Positions 55,912-64,000 of a DNA stretch of 64,000 nt are shown in pieces. The notes under the pieces are model-generated. The model saw nothing but the letters and a program-made list of their open reading frames with translations. It searched no databases and had not been told where the DNA came from. This DNA is from Adiantum capillus-veneris. Its lineage: Eukaryota > Streptophyta > Polypodiopsida > Polypodiales > Pteridaceae. The stretch spans positions 63,554,620 to 63,618,619 of the forward strand of contig CM043956.1 of the NCBI GenBank assembly GCA_014529385.2, in the 5' to 3' direction. Every line of letters starts with the position of its first letter. Position 1 is the stretch's first letter. A program made the translations under genes and the position numbers.

Positions 55912-56296
55912 CTAAGTCTTTTTGCTTATGAGAAACAATGTCTTGCCATAGTTTTTGAGTGTTTTGGGGATCAAAGAAGTATCTCTTAAAACGATTCAAA
56001 ACTTCTGTGTAATCCCCCTTAACTTCCTCAGGCAAAGAGTCAAACCAAGTACTAGCATCTTTCCTAAGGACCATCTCAAACATTTCTACACGTTCTTGAT
56101 CGGTTACTATCCTCTTGATACGGCAAGACATCTTGAAATTTGCTAAAAATAATTCTGCATCCTCTCTAGGCTCTCCAAAGAAAAGAGGATATCTAGACAT
56201 TTGGCGTTGGCTCTCCATTGAATTGATTTCAAAGTGACACGTTTTTGTTTTTTCTTTCTTTAAAAGATCTACACAATAATATTCTCTAAATTGCAA
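55844..56296 (-). CDS. Element F gag N-terminal part
   Basis: 150 codons; the probable native start is the inner ATG at 56219 (MESQRQMSRYPLFFGEPRED), matching the E gag start MAFSYPEFHGRSDED in position. Gag phrases: AELFLANFKMSCRIKR, VLRKDASTWFDSLPEE and FDPQNTQKLWQDI. It overlaps the pol frame by 68 bases in a different frame (+1). Homology to E gag continues in the pol frame from about 55895, so a one-base change there splits gag; whether it is a mutation or a recoding site is unknown. Confidence 0.88.
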   Translation of the reverse strand: MQFREYYCVDLLKKEKTKTCHFEINSMESQRQMSRYPLFFGEPREDAELFLANFKMSCRIKRIVTDQERVEMFEMVLRKDASTWFDSLPEEVKGDYTEVLNRFKRYFFDPQNTQKLWQDIVSHKQKDLDDYYLYKARVSTSLGSMDTKCC

Positions 56297-56302
56297 TCTA
56301 TT

Positions 56303-56521
56303 CTACAACAAAATAAAAATATTCACATCAAATGACCTATGATAATCAATGAGAGGTAGGATGACAGGGTTTGGTGACGCGAGAATTTCTCTTACTCTTT
56401 GGGCACCAAACATGAACACCATACGTTGTTGAAAATGGATTTTTCTACTAATTGCAATGTTTATTCTAATGTGTGGAGTGAAATGGAAGGGGAAAACCTC
56501 TATTCCTGGGTCATTATCCAT
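56303..56521 (-). CDS. Leader small open frame 1 of element F (72 codons)
   Basis: Complete from ATG to stop, ending just before gag. MDNDPGIEVFPFHFTPHIRI ... SRKIHFQQRMVFMFGAQRV ... REIL ... NPVILPLIDYHRSFDVNIFI. It aligns gaplessly with the single copy in E and with the second copy in F. The sequence has alternating hydrophobic and charged residues and Pro-rich turns. No known domain. Location between primer site and gag puts it first in the genomic RNA together with copy 2. Confidence 0.72.
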   Translation of the reverse strand: MDNDPGIEVFPFHFTPHIRINIAISRKIHFQQRMVFMFGAQRVREILASPNPVILPLIDYHRSFDVNIFILL

Positions 56522-56542
56522 GGTCTATGCATGACCTAATGC

Positions 56543-56755
56543 TTAAAACAAAACAAAAATATAGACGTCCAAACTAAGGTCGTACCTAATGAGAGGCAAA
56601 ATAAAAGGATTTACTGAAGCGTTTATCTCGGCCAACCTAAGAGGACCTAAAATTCTACGAATTACACGTTGAAATTGCAACTTAGTACTAACAATTATGT
56701 GTACCTTTTGCCTTGCAATGGGAATGAAAGGATCATACAAACTCTCGTGATTCAT
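56543..56755 (-). CDS. Leader small open frame 2 of element F (70 codons)
   Basis: Complete from ATG to stop, 21 bases upstream of copy 1 and about 60 bases after the primer site. MNHESLYDPFIPIARQKVHI ... STKLQFQRVIRRILGPLRLA ... EINASVNPFILPLIRYD ... LSLDVYIFVLF. About 35-40% identical to copy 1 by eye, two residues shorter at the N-terminus, otherwise no gaps. A tandem duplicate kept open after much divergence. Confidence 0.72.
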   Translation of the reverse strand: MNHESLYDPFIPIARQKVHIIVSTKLQFQRVIRRILGPLRLAEINASVNPFILPLIRYDLSLDVYIFVLF

Positions 56756-56817
56756 GCAAACTACTTGACTATGCTAAAAGTTGATCCTACACAAAAACAT
56801 ACACGAGTTGTTTTCCT

Positions 56818-56831
56818 CCGTGGGGGCACCA
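56818..56831 (-). other. Primer binding site of element F
   Basis: The minus strand reads TGGTGCCCCCACGG, three bases after the 5' LTR end. Confidence 0.65.
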
Positions 56832-56834
56832 ATT

Positions 56835-57093
56835 TGAGGCGGTCCGGGGCGGGCAAGAAGAAGAGCAACCTCTAGACACCCTTCAAGGCTCCCGTGCTGC
56901 TCAATGGGGCTGGGGCACAATACAACACAAACCAAAACAACAAACCCCCAGCGAAATCCCAACTACACAAGGGGCACCACCTAGTTTAAGAGCGAACTAG
57001 GACGCAAAAGAGGAGAATCGTTAGAGCAACCCACAAACAAGCAAGGACTTTACACTAACCCTAACACCAATGGAACACTCCCATACACTAAAA

Positions 57094-57157
<64 letters not shown>

Positions 57158-59626
57158 TGCTCGGGCTGCTTTGAAACGTATCGGCAATGATCAAGCAAAC
57201 ACAACTATATATTTAAGAAAGAGAGAGAAAGGGGGAGGGGGTGCTTGTTGCATTAATACCTTCTTACAAATCTGTCATGACAAATCAAAGTGAGATTAGT
57301 ATTTGTTCCACATAGCTTGCGTAAATTTCACCACAACACATCACAAGAAAAGCCACCCCAATCACTGTCTTAAGGCCAGGGGAGTCCTCTCCACCCTGTC
57401 GCCCTCTTACAGTATGTGGGATTTATGGCTAGATTGATGACAACACCAGAGACAAGCTATCAAGAACTTAACAAAAAACACCAAGACACTTACGCATCAT
57501 TGTTGTCCATTACTTCACGTTGGAAGGGAGACAAAGTATCCAAGCTTAGTCCAAATCCACTCTCCTTGATTCAGCAAATGTTGGGCTTACACTAGTAGGA
57601 GAAATGATAGATTTCCTACTCTCAATTGAATGATCACTCTCTCTCTTACAATGGCATAGAGTTCCCTTGCTAATCCCCTATTACAACACATGCACATGCA
57701 TAAGACAATGAGCTTCCACTCAAGAGCTCCTTCTAAAGAGGTTGAGCTTGGCTTCTCAAGCTATAGCATAGTGCTCTTGCTTATGGCTCTCCCTTTTGTG
57801 CTAGCTACACCTTCCTTTTATAGCAATTTTGAAGGCTAGGGTTACTCCTCTAACCATGGTTGGGTTAGATTTTCAGCAATTTATCTAATTTCTTTTGCTT
57901 GGAATTATCAAGAAGTTGGTGGGGAAAGAGAGAGGAGAGAAATGGAGGTGATAGGACTTTTCATAGTGGGTTAGTGTTAGTAGAGTTAGTATTAATTTAC
58001 AAATGGAATTGGATATTTACAATGGGAGTATCCATGTAGGATACAAATAAGGAAGAAAAACTCTTAAGAGGTAAGAAAAGGTGGATTTCTTACAAGGTTG
58101 ATGCTCCAAGTGTCTTGAGTAGGGCCAATTTTGACGCTTGTTGACGGTCCACTAGCTTTGACGGTACATTTTTTCTCCACTCTTGACCTTCCTTGAGAGA
58201 CAAGGTAATTGAAGCTGAGTAATCAACCACCATGATGCTGTCTTTTAAGAGAGGAGGCTGAATTTTGTGGTTTTTTTGATAGATAAGGTAATTGAGAGAC
58301 AAGGTAATTGAAGCTGAGTAATCAACCACCATGATGTTGTCTTTTAAGAGAAGAGGCTGAATTTTGTGGTTTTTTTGATAGATATGGGTAAATTGGAGGA
58401 GGAAAAATGAGACTAGGTGGTCAATTTTGGAATGGAATTGTGTGTGGGAGGTATGAGTTCACCATGGTTTCTCTTATTCTTCAAGGTTGAGGAGAAGGTG
58501 AGTAGGGTGCAGAGAGGAGTGGTGAGAGAGGTGGGGATGATGAGTAGAGAAGTGTGTGTGAAAGAGGAAAATGATAAAGTGGAAGAGAGAGTGTGGCTGC
58601 ATAGCATGGGAAAACTGGGGTCCACTAATAAAATCATAGCTCACAGCTCGTAGCTCAAAAAAATATGAAAAAATTTGAGGCAAAAGTTCAGCCCACGAGC
58701 TACAACTTTTGTTTGTATCACCTTTTCAAATTCGGAGAGCAAGTGAACTTTAAAAATTCAGAAAAACCGACCGTTTTTTTCCACTGCACAAGGTCCTTGT
58801 GGGGTCCTTCTTTGGATGATTCTTTTGAATACCTCCAAGAGTGAGCCCTCCATAGTGCATGTATGCATGCCACCTACCCTTGACCTTATTTGGTAGGTCT
58901 ATAATTGAAGATATTGTTGAGATTAGGATATAAGTGAATAGTACAACTAAGAAAATCAAATATTGAGAGGTCTAAAAAATATGTACATGTCAAATATAAA
59001 TAATATAAGTGGAAAAAATATAAAGGGGTCAAAAGAAATCTTTTCATTATGAGGCTATCATAAAAAGATAAATATTTTTGGTGTTCTAATTTTTTAGAAA
59101 AAAACAAAATAGATGTAGGAAGGGAAAAATCACAATAGTGAAAAAATATACACATAAATAAAACTAGTTTTTTTGGATTTTTTTTGGGGTGGAGTTACAC
59201 CAAATATAAGAGAAGCTTACATGAAAATATTTCTATATGGAATAAAGAGTATGAAAAATGGTAAGAAAAATTGTGGTAATGGTGAGGCAATGTACAGAGC
59301 ATAAATAACACACACCTAGGTAGAAATATTTAAATAAATACCAAAATAATTATGAAAAAATATTTTATTCAGGCCCTATATACAAAGAAATATTTACATA
59401 CGCATGGGCCATAATATACTTATATTTTTTATTTTTTTGGCTTAACTAGCCCAATGACTAGCTAATTGAGGGTTTTTTATTTCAGTAAGGAGATATGGGA
59501 AAAGTCCCCTAACTCACACGCATCTATATACAGTGAAATGGTAGGGATAGCCATAGTGTTTGGGTGATTTTGGTAGGGTGAGGTAACTCACTGTGGCAAT
59601 TACAAAGAGCCGAAAAACGGCTATCA
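56835..59626 (-). repeat. 5' LTR of element F (2.79 kb)
   Basis: Partner of 48122-50909; same internal GA run (57097-57153), 99-bp repeat and terminal hairpin. Differences are scattered single bases. Confidence 0.96.
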
Positions 59627-60376
59627 CTGCTAGACTTTTTCTGCGCGAAGATGAAGATTAGGCACCAGCATACCACTCCTTATTACCCGCAGTGTAATGG
59701 CTTAAATGAAAGATTCAATGGTGAGTTGGTACAAATCCTTTCGAAAGTGACAGAGCACCAAGGAAAGAAATCGGATTTGGAATTGCCTAGTGCATTATGG
59801 ACTTACCATACTTCGGTGAAGACAGGTACAGGGTTTACTCCATTTCATTTGGTGTATGGAAAGGAAGCACTATTGCCTGTGGAGGTAGAGTTGCCTGCTG
59901 TCAAGATCTTAGAAAAGTTGCTTGGGCCGCCTAGTGATGCGTTCAAAGAGAGACTCTTACAGTCACAAGAGGTTTAGCTGGATAAGATGAGTGCATTGGA
60001 ACATTATGGGCAGATGCATGATAAGGCTTTGGCAAAGATAAATGAAAAGGTCAAAGGTAAGGGTATCAAGAAGCATGACTTGGTTTTGCGCTACAACAGT
60101 AAGCTGGACAACACCTTCCAAAAGAAATTTCAAATTAAGTGGGAAGGCCCTCTCAAGGTAGTGGAGTGTTTTCCAAATGGTACATATCAGTTGGCTAACC
60201 TGGATGAGATTCTACATAAGTCAAGGGTAAATGGATTGCGTCTTAAATTATATAATGCCTGGTTAATGATGGTGGAGCAAGATGAGCTGTCTGTGGAACA
60301 AGTAAGGAGACCTGTGACGCGGCGAGTCTCATATCTCTTTTTGCTGCTGCTGATCATGAATGATTTAGTAGGCTAG
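59627..60376 (+). pseudogene. Element E integrase, second part
   Basis: Resumes directly after F: LLDFFCAKMKIRHQHTTPYY, then PQCNGLNERFNGELVQ with the catalytic Glu position (NERFNG), FTPFHLVYGKEALLPVEVEL, and a stop at 59977. In the next segment the integrase end VLRYNSKLDNTFQKKFQIKW and GTYQLANLDE follow, comparable to F. It ends just before the purine tract and 3' LTR. Confidence 0.9.
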
Positions 60377-60391
60377 GGGATAGGCAAATTA

Positions 60392-61535
60392 TGTCAGGAG
60401 TTTTTTGGAAGAAGTGATTGCGCATATGTACATACCCATACATGGTGCATCAAATAAAGGATTGTCCATTTTCCAGAGCCAGGTGGTTACGTGGGGCCCA
60501 CATGTGTACATGTAGGACAACATGTACATAGTGCATCGATTTTCACTATCACCAGTACCAGTGTGTTTTTTCTACAATAATGAGGAGTTGATAGCGCGTA
60601 AAACTTCTTGAGGAAGCTATTCGCGGGCCGACGACATGAGGTAAGCAGGTGCATCAAGATGGCATCTAGTGGCGTCAGGAGGTCGAATGGGGTCAATACT
60701 TGCACGTGGAGAAGTACAAGCACAACGTGGATGTTTTCTTGTGATAATTATGCAGAAAGGTCATCATGAGGACCATATTTTGGGGCCACTTCACGTGGTG
60801 GCGAGATGCATTATTGAAAAAAGTTGAGTGCCAGGTGTGCGGATGGATGCAAAAACATGACAACTATGCACCGCCAGGTCAGTTTTTGGCCTGTTCGGGG
60901 TCCGTTTGAGGTCATCTAAAAGGCCAAGGGTGCCCAAGTAATAAAGCTAAGTGTGGGAACTGAAAAAACGGAGAGAAGACCAGAGAAAACGTGGAGAGAA
61001 GACGAGGAACAACCGCAACTGTGTTTTTGCTGTTTTTGGAGCTTGTTTTGGCCCTAAACTGCTCATCTGAGGTCGGATTTGAAATCTTTGACATTGTAGG
61101 CTGGGTTTTGGGCCGTTCCGGATGCGATGGCGCTGTCCATTTTGCCAAATTCCTCACCGTTTTTCTGCTGTTTTGGCTGTGTAAGTTTCTCCTATGAGCA
61201 AAGCTTTTACTCCAATTTGTGATTGTATCTGGCATCTTTTACCCATATTGTGTGAGCTATTTGCCCCATTGGTGTTGGCCCAAGCTCAGTGTATCTAAAC
61301 ATCAGAAATTCTCCTCTTTTGAGCTGAGTTTTTTTGGTTGTGTGTGTGTGTGTGTGTGTCTATGTGGAGTGGATAAGTGGGTAGTATCTCTCCTCTCACT
61401 CCATCGATGTGTTCCCTGTCTCGGCCAGGTGGGTTTTGTAAGCCGAGTGGTGCCCCATAGTGTGTGTGTATATCATCCCAAGAGTGTGTGTCGGGTCATT
61501 ATAGAGGCGTTCTGTGTGTTTCCATCTCGCTCACA
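60392..61535 (+). repeat. 3' LTR of element E
   Basis: 1144 bases, TGTCAGGAG...CTCACA, preceded by a purine-rich GGCTAGGGGATAGG. Followed by the CCGC target copy. Confidence 0.93.
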
Positions 61536-62084
61536 CCGCCAATTCCGATGAAATGAAGTTGGCCTTGGCTCCTCCATGAAAGAAGATCAGGACTTCTTGG
61601 TCTTTCACTTTGCCCCAAGCTCGGCAAAGTTCTGTACTCTCGTCCACCGTGTTGGGAGCGGTACCCACGCAATTGGAACTAGTCCTGTTTTCATCTTGCC
61701 TTTTCTTCCACGTTCCTCAGCTGCTCTCAAACTCTGAGGACTTTCGTCTCCTTGTCGTTCTGTTCTCTCTGTGCCTTTTTAGGGCACTTCGCGGAGATAT
61801 GTCGAGTTTCCCCGCATCCAAAGCACTTCCCTTCCCTGCTGTAGCGAGCCCGCTCCTGAGGAGTAAGCTTGGGTCGTGCATCTTTCTTTTCTAGGTTTCT
61901 CTTCCTCTTTCTACTTTCATTTGTTGAAGTCTGTTTAGCTCTTTGTGTCATGATCTCATCAGTGGGGTAGGTCAAATTGCCTGAGTGAATGGCAAAACCC
62001 CATTTCACATGACTCATCAACTCCTGAATGGAAGCTGACTTTTGTTCCAAGCAGTGATCTTGGATCTCTGTAGGTAGACCCAAG
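61536..62084 (-). pseudogene. Element D gag end, zinc knuckle and protease start
   Basis: The minus frame at 61727-62083 reads EIQDHCLEQKSASIQELMSH, WGFAIHSGNLTYPTDEI (as in C gag) and knuckle CFGCGETRHISAKC. After a frame change, at 61536-61660, the protease start reads CRAWGKVKDQEVLIFFHGGA and KANFISSELA, with His in place of the catalytic Asp. It joins the D frame at 41166 across element E. Its upstream end is cut by the third B copy. Confidence 0.85.
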
Positions 62085-63279
62085 TGTCACGTGACACATC
62101 CAACCCTATGTGTCCGTGGACAAGCTACAACACGACAAGGGTTCCGTTAGTCCAGTCAGTCTAGATTAGCAAGTGTTCTGGCACTTTTGTGAGTCTGTTC
62201 GTAGACCGTGCATGCCCAGGCACTTAGTGTAGATGCATATCCTCTGGTTGCACACAGCATGATCATAAGCATTCCCATCGGATCCATCAGAATCCTTCAG
62301 GGGAATTTTCCAGTGCATTTAGCCTATTTTTCCTATTTTTTGACATTTTTCACTAATTATTTTTAAGTGACATTTGTTGGAAAGTAGGTAGGGCAAATTG
62401 AGTAAGTTTGTATATAAGCAAACCTAGACTAGCACTTATTGGCAGAAGAGGCAGCAGGAGCACCAGTGCTCAACAGGCAACTTCTCAGCAAGAACCTTGG
62501 TGACGGTTTCTCCTCCAAGCAAGAACTTCAGTCCCTAGCGTTTTTCATCAAGTTCCATCGCCAGGATAACCTCAAGCTTTGGCGTTTTTCCCTCCAAGCA
62601 AGCATCGCCAGAGATCTCTAGTCTGCTAGCGTTTTTCATCCAGGAAGGCATCGCAGCCCTAGCGTTCGCAGAATCACCATCGACCCCTTTTGTGCATGGC
62701 GTTTTCAACAACAAGCATCATTAGATACCAGCCTTGACCAACCCTAAAAACCTGCAGTTTTCAGCCCTAAAGACCAGCAGTTTTCAGCCATTAAGAACCA
62801 GCCCATTTCAGCGTTTTTGGTGCCAGAACATTTCAGCCATCAGCGTTTTTGGTACAGCAGCAAATCGGCGACAGAATTTAGCCATTAGCGTTTTTGGACA
62901 GCAGATAGGAAGCATCAGTTTTCAGCTCTTAGATCGGTCTCGCCATCCCCGTCGTCGCCATCGATCTAGCGTAGACTTGCATCAGTCACATGCATCCAGT
63001 TTGTACCAGTTTGTGCAATCAATAGTAGACCACTCTCGTCGACGAGAGTGGGGCCTTCGGAGGAGGGTTTTATGTCTCTGGTGTCGTATTCTCTTCTCTC
63101 TCTATCTCTCAGTCTCATACACTTGCACGCACAATGTCCATTCACCTTGTTGTGATCATTGCACTCTCTCATTTAAGAACGGAAGGCTCTATCTTCCATA
63201 AGAACAAAAGGAACCTTGAGCACAGTTCGGAGCACTTATCTTGAGCAAAGTTCAAACATTCATTTCGCTGCACCTTACA
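62085..63279 (+). repeat. 5' LTR of the third B copy
   Basis: 1195 bases, TGTCACG...CTTACA. TATA-type GTATATAAGC near 62409, GCGTTTTTCATC/GCGTTTTCA repeats at about 62530-62900, and a perfect 22-bp palindrome at 63030-63051. Confidence 0.93.
63030..63051. promoter_or_regulatory. 22-bp perfect palindrome in B LTR
   Basis: CCACTCTCGTC followed by its exact reverse complement. Related hairpins with a mismatched centre occur in B-inner LTRs (near 24618 and 29273) and in the B-outer 3' LTR (near 31580). It lies in the part expected to be in the RNA leader, so a role in RNA dimerisation or a hairpin is possible. Confidence 0.5.
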
Positions 63280-63760
63280 TTGGTATCAGAGCTTTGACAG
63301 TGTTCTGTATCACTCAAGGAAAGAACCACAAGAATCACAAGGATTTTTTTGCTTGTTGCGGTCGCACGAACCCAAGTTCGCTTGAGCGTGTCGATTCCTA
63401 ATCGTGTTTTTGAAGAGTGACAGGAACCCAAGAAAGAAGGGCTTGTCCAGCCTCCCCTTGTGCCTCTTTTCACTCATTGAGAGCGGACTGTGCACTTAGT
63501 GGCCGGCCAATCGACGTGAGGTGGGAAAAAGCAACCTTGGTGTGAGCGCAAGGCCGCTAAGGGGTGCGCCAGCGGAAAAGAGCATAACTCGGGTGAAGAG
63601 AAGATCCTTCTAAAACACAGATTGCAAGCGAAAGAAAACCCTCAAGAACCTCAAGAACCGCAAGAACCTCAAGAACCAAGACCCCTAAGAACCCAAGTTC
63701 CTTGTGAACTTAAAACCCAAGACCACAAGAACCCATAAGAACCGAAGACTTCAGTGCATG

Positions 63761-64000
63761 GTCATCACCCGAAGCGGAATGGATACTTCGCATACCAGTG
63801 ATGAGCATGAGAGAGGCGACGAAGAATTTTTCCCGCCAAAGGGTTTTTCCGACCCTCCCCCTTCCTCATCTACGCCACGAATTGTCCAAATCCTATGGAG
63901 GCGATGGTCAAGTCGATGATGGACATGATGGCCAAACAAGAAGCGACTTGCATTGCCTTGGAACGCGAGTGCGACGAACGAAAAGAAAGAAAAACACAAA
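63761..64000 (+). pseudogene. Gag start of the third B copy, partial
   Basis: MVITRSGMDTSHTSDEHERG and then an acidic, Pro-rich head as in the other copies. A frame change falls near 63885, before MEAMVKSMMDMMAKQEAT and the start of the charged coiled-coil segment. Runs off the window. Confidence 0.75.

Larger units (their letters stand above)
48122..59626 (-). mobile_element. Element F: young Tat-type Ty3/gypsy retrotransposon (11.5 kb)
   Basis: LTRs 56835-59626 (5') and 48122-50909 (3') on the minus strand, TGATAGCCG...CCGCCTCA. CTGC flanks both sides (48118-48121, 59627-59630), and the E integrase frame is continuous without it. Primer site, two small leader frames, gag and a 1611-codon pol frame. 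About 15 substitutions are visible over 2.79 kb of LTR, so insertion is recent relative to all other elements here. No chromodomain, as expected for Tat. Confidence 0.97.
41167..61535 (+). mobile_element. Element E: Tat-type Ty3/gypsy retrotransposon, carrying element F
   Basis: LTRs 41167-42300 and 60392-61535 begin TGTCAGGAG and end CTCGCTCACA. CCGC flanks both sides (41163-41166, 61536-61539), and removing E restores continuity of the D protease frame. Primer site TGGCGCCCCCACGG. Interior: small leader frame, gag, protease, RT, two RNase H domains and integrase, with stops, frame changes and a 161-bp duplication. Without F it is about 8.9 kb. Confidence 0.94.
38521..62084 (-). mobile_element. 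Element D: chromovirus, split by element E and a third B copy
   Basis: Minus-strand parts at 38521-41166 and 61536-62084 belong together: the protease gene stops at one edge of E and resumes at the other in frame (4-bp duplication CCGC). Order in transcription sense: gag and knuckle, protease, RT linker, integrase core, integrase end, chromodomain, purine tract, 3' LTR. RT and RNase H are deleted. Its 5' part lies beyond the third B copy, outside the window. Confidence 0.9.
62085..64000 (+). mobile_element. Third B-family copy, cut by right window edge
   Basis: 5' LTR 62085-63279, primer site TGGTATCAGAGC at 63281-63292, leader, and the start of gag at 63761 (MVITRSGMDTSHTSDEHERG). It sits in the gag gene of element D. 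The left flank is CCAAG; the right end is outside. Confidence 0.93.

Overview
This window looks like intergenic DNA from a large, repeat-rich land-plant genome. Nearly everything in it is transposable element. It holds Ty3/gypsy LTR retrotransposons of several lineages (chromovirus-type with a chromodomain, Tat-type with two RNase H domains, and an Athila-like remnant), Ty1/copia remnants, two LINE 3' ends, a tRNA-derived SINE-like unit, a MITE and many CA/GA microsatellites. I found no rRNA, tRNA gene or CRISPR array and no intact host gene. The only trace of a host gene is a possible two-exon fragment at 18065-18562. The sequence does not settle whether the plant is a fern, gymnosperm or angiosperm.

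Elements are lettered here for reference. A (1-5332, minus): 5' LTR, gag-protease and RT/RNase H of a gypsy element cut by the left edge. G (5421-9255, plus): decayed gag-protease. H (about 9300-15237, minus): decayed gag, leader, tRNA-Asp-type primer site and LTR, split by I (10935-13152), a small LTR element without pol. Then come a gene-poor stretch, the SINE-like unit, the MITE, the host-gene fragment and a decayed copia RT/RNase H (18980-20097).

B-outer (20379-31833, plus) carries a second full-length copy of its own family, B-inner (24393-30207, minus), with a perfect 5-bp target duplication TGATT. B copies encode gag, protease and a conserved C-terminal region of unknown function, but no reverse transcriptase or integrase. 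C (31954-35137, plus; target duplication TAAAG) is a pol-less relative of D. Two LINE 3' ends follow (about 35470-38520, minus).

The right half is a deep nest. D (a chromovirus, minus, 38521 to beyond 62084) is inserted in the second LINE. E (Tat-type, plus, 41167-61535, 4-bp duplication CCGC) is inserted in the D protease gene. F (Tat-type, minus, 48122-59626, 4-bp duplication CTGC) is inserted in the E integrase gene. A third B copy starts at 62085 inside the D gag gene and runs off the right edge. F is young: its 2.8-kb LTRs differ at only about 0.5% of positions and it has a 1611-codon open pol frame.

The most interesting observation is a small open frame of 70-72 codons in the leaders of E and F, between primer site and gag. 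It is present once in E (one stop) and as two divergent tandem copies in F. It matches no retroelement domain I know. The second is the uncharacterised gag-protease-X protein of family B.
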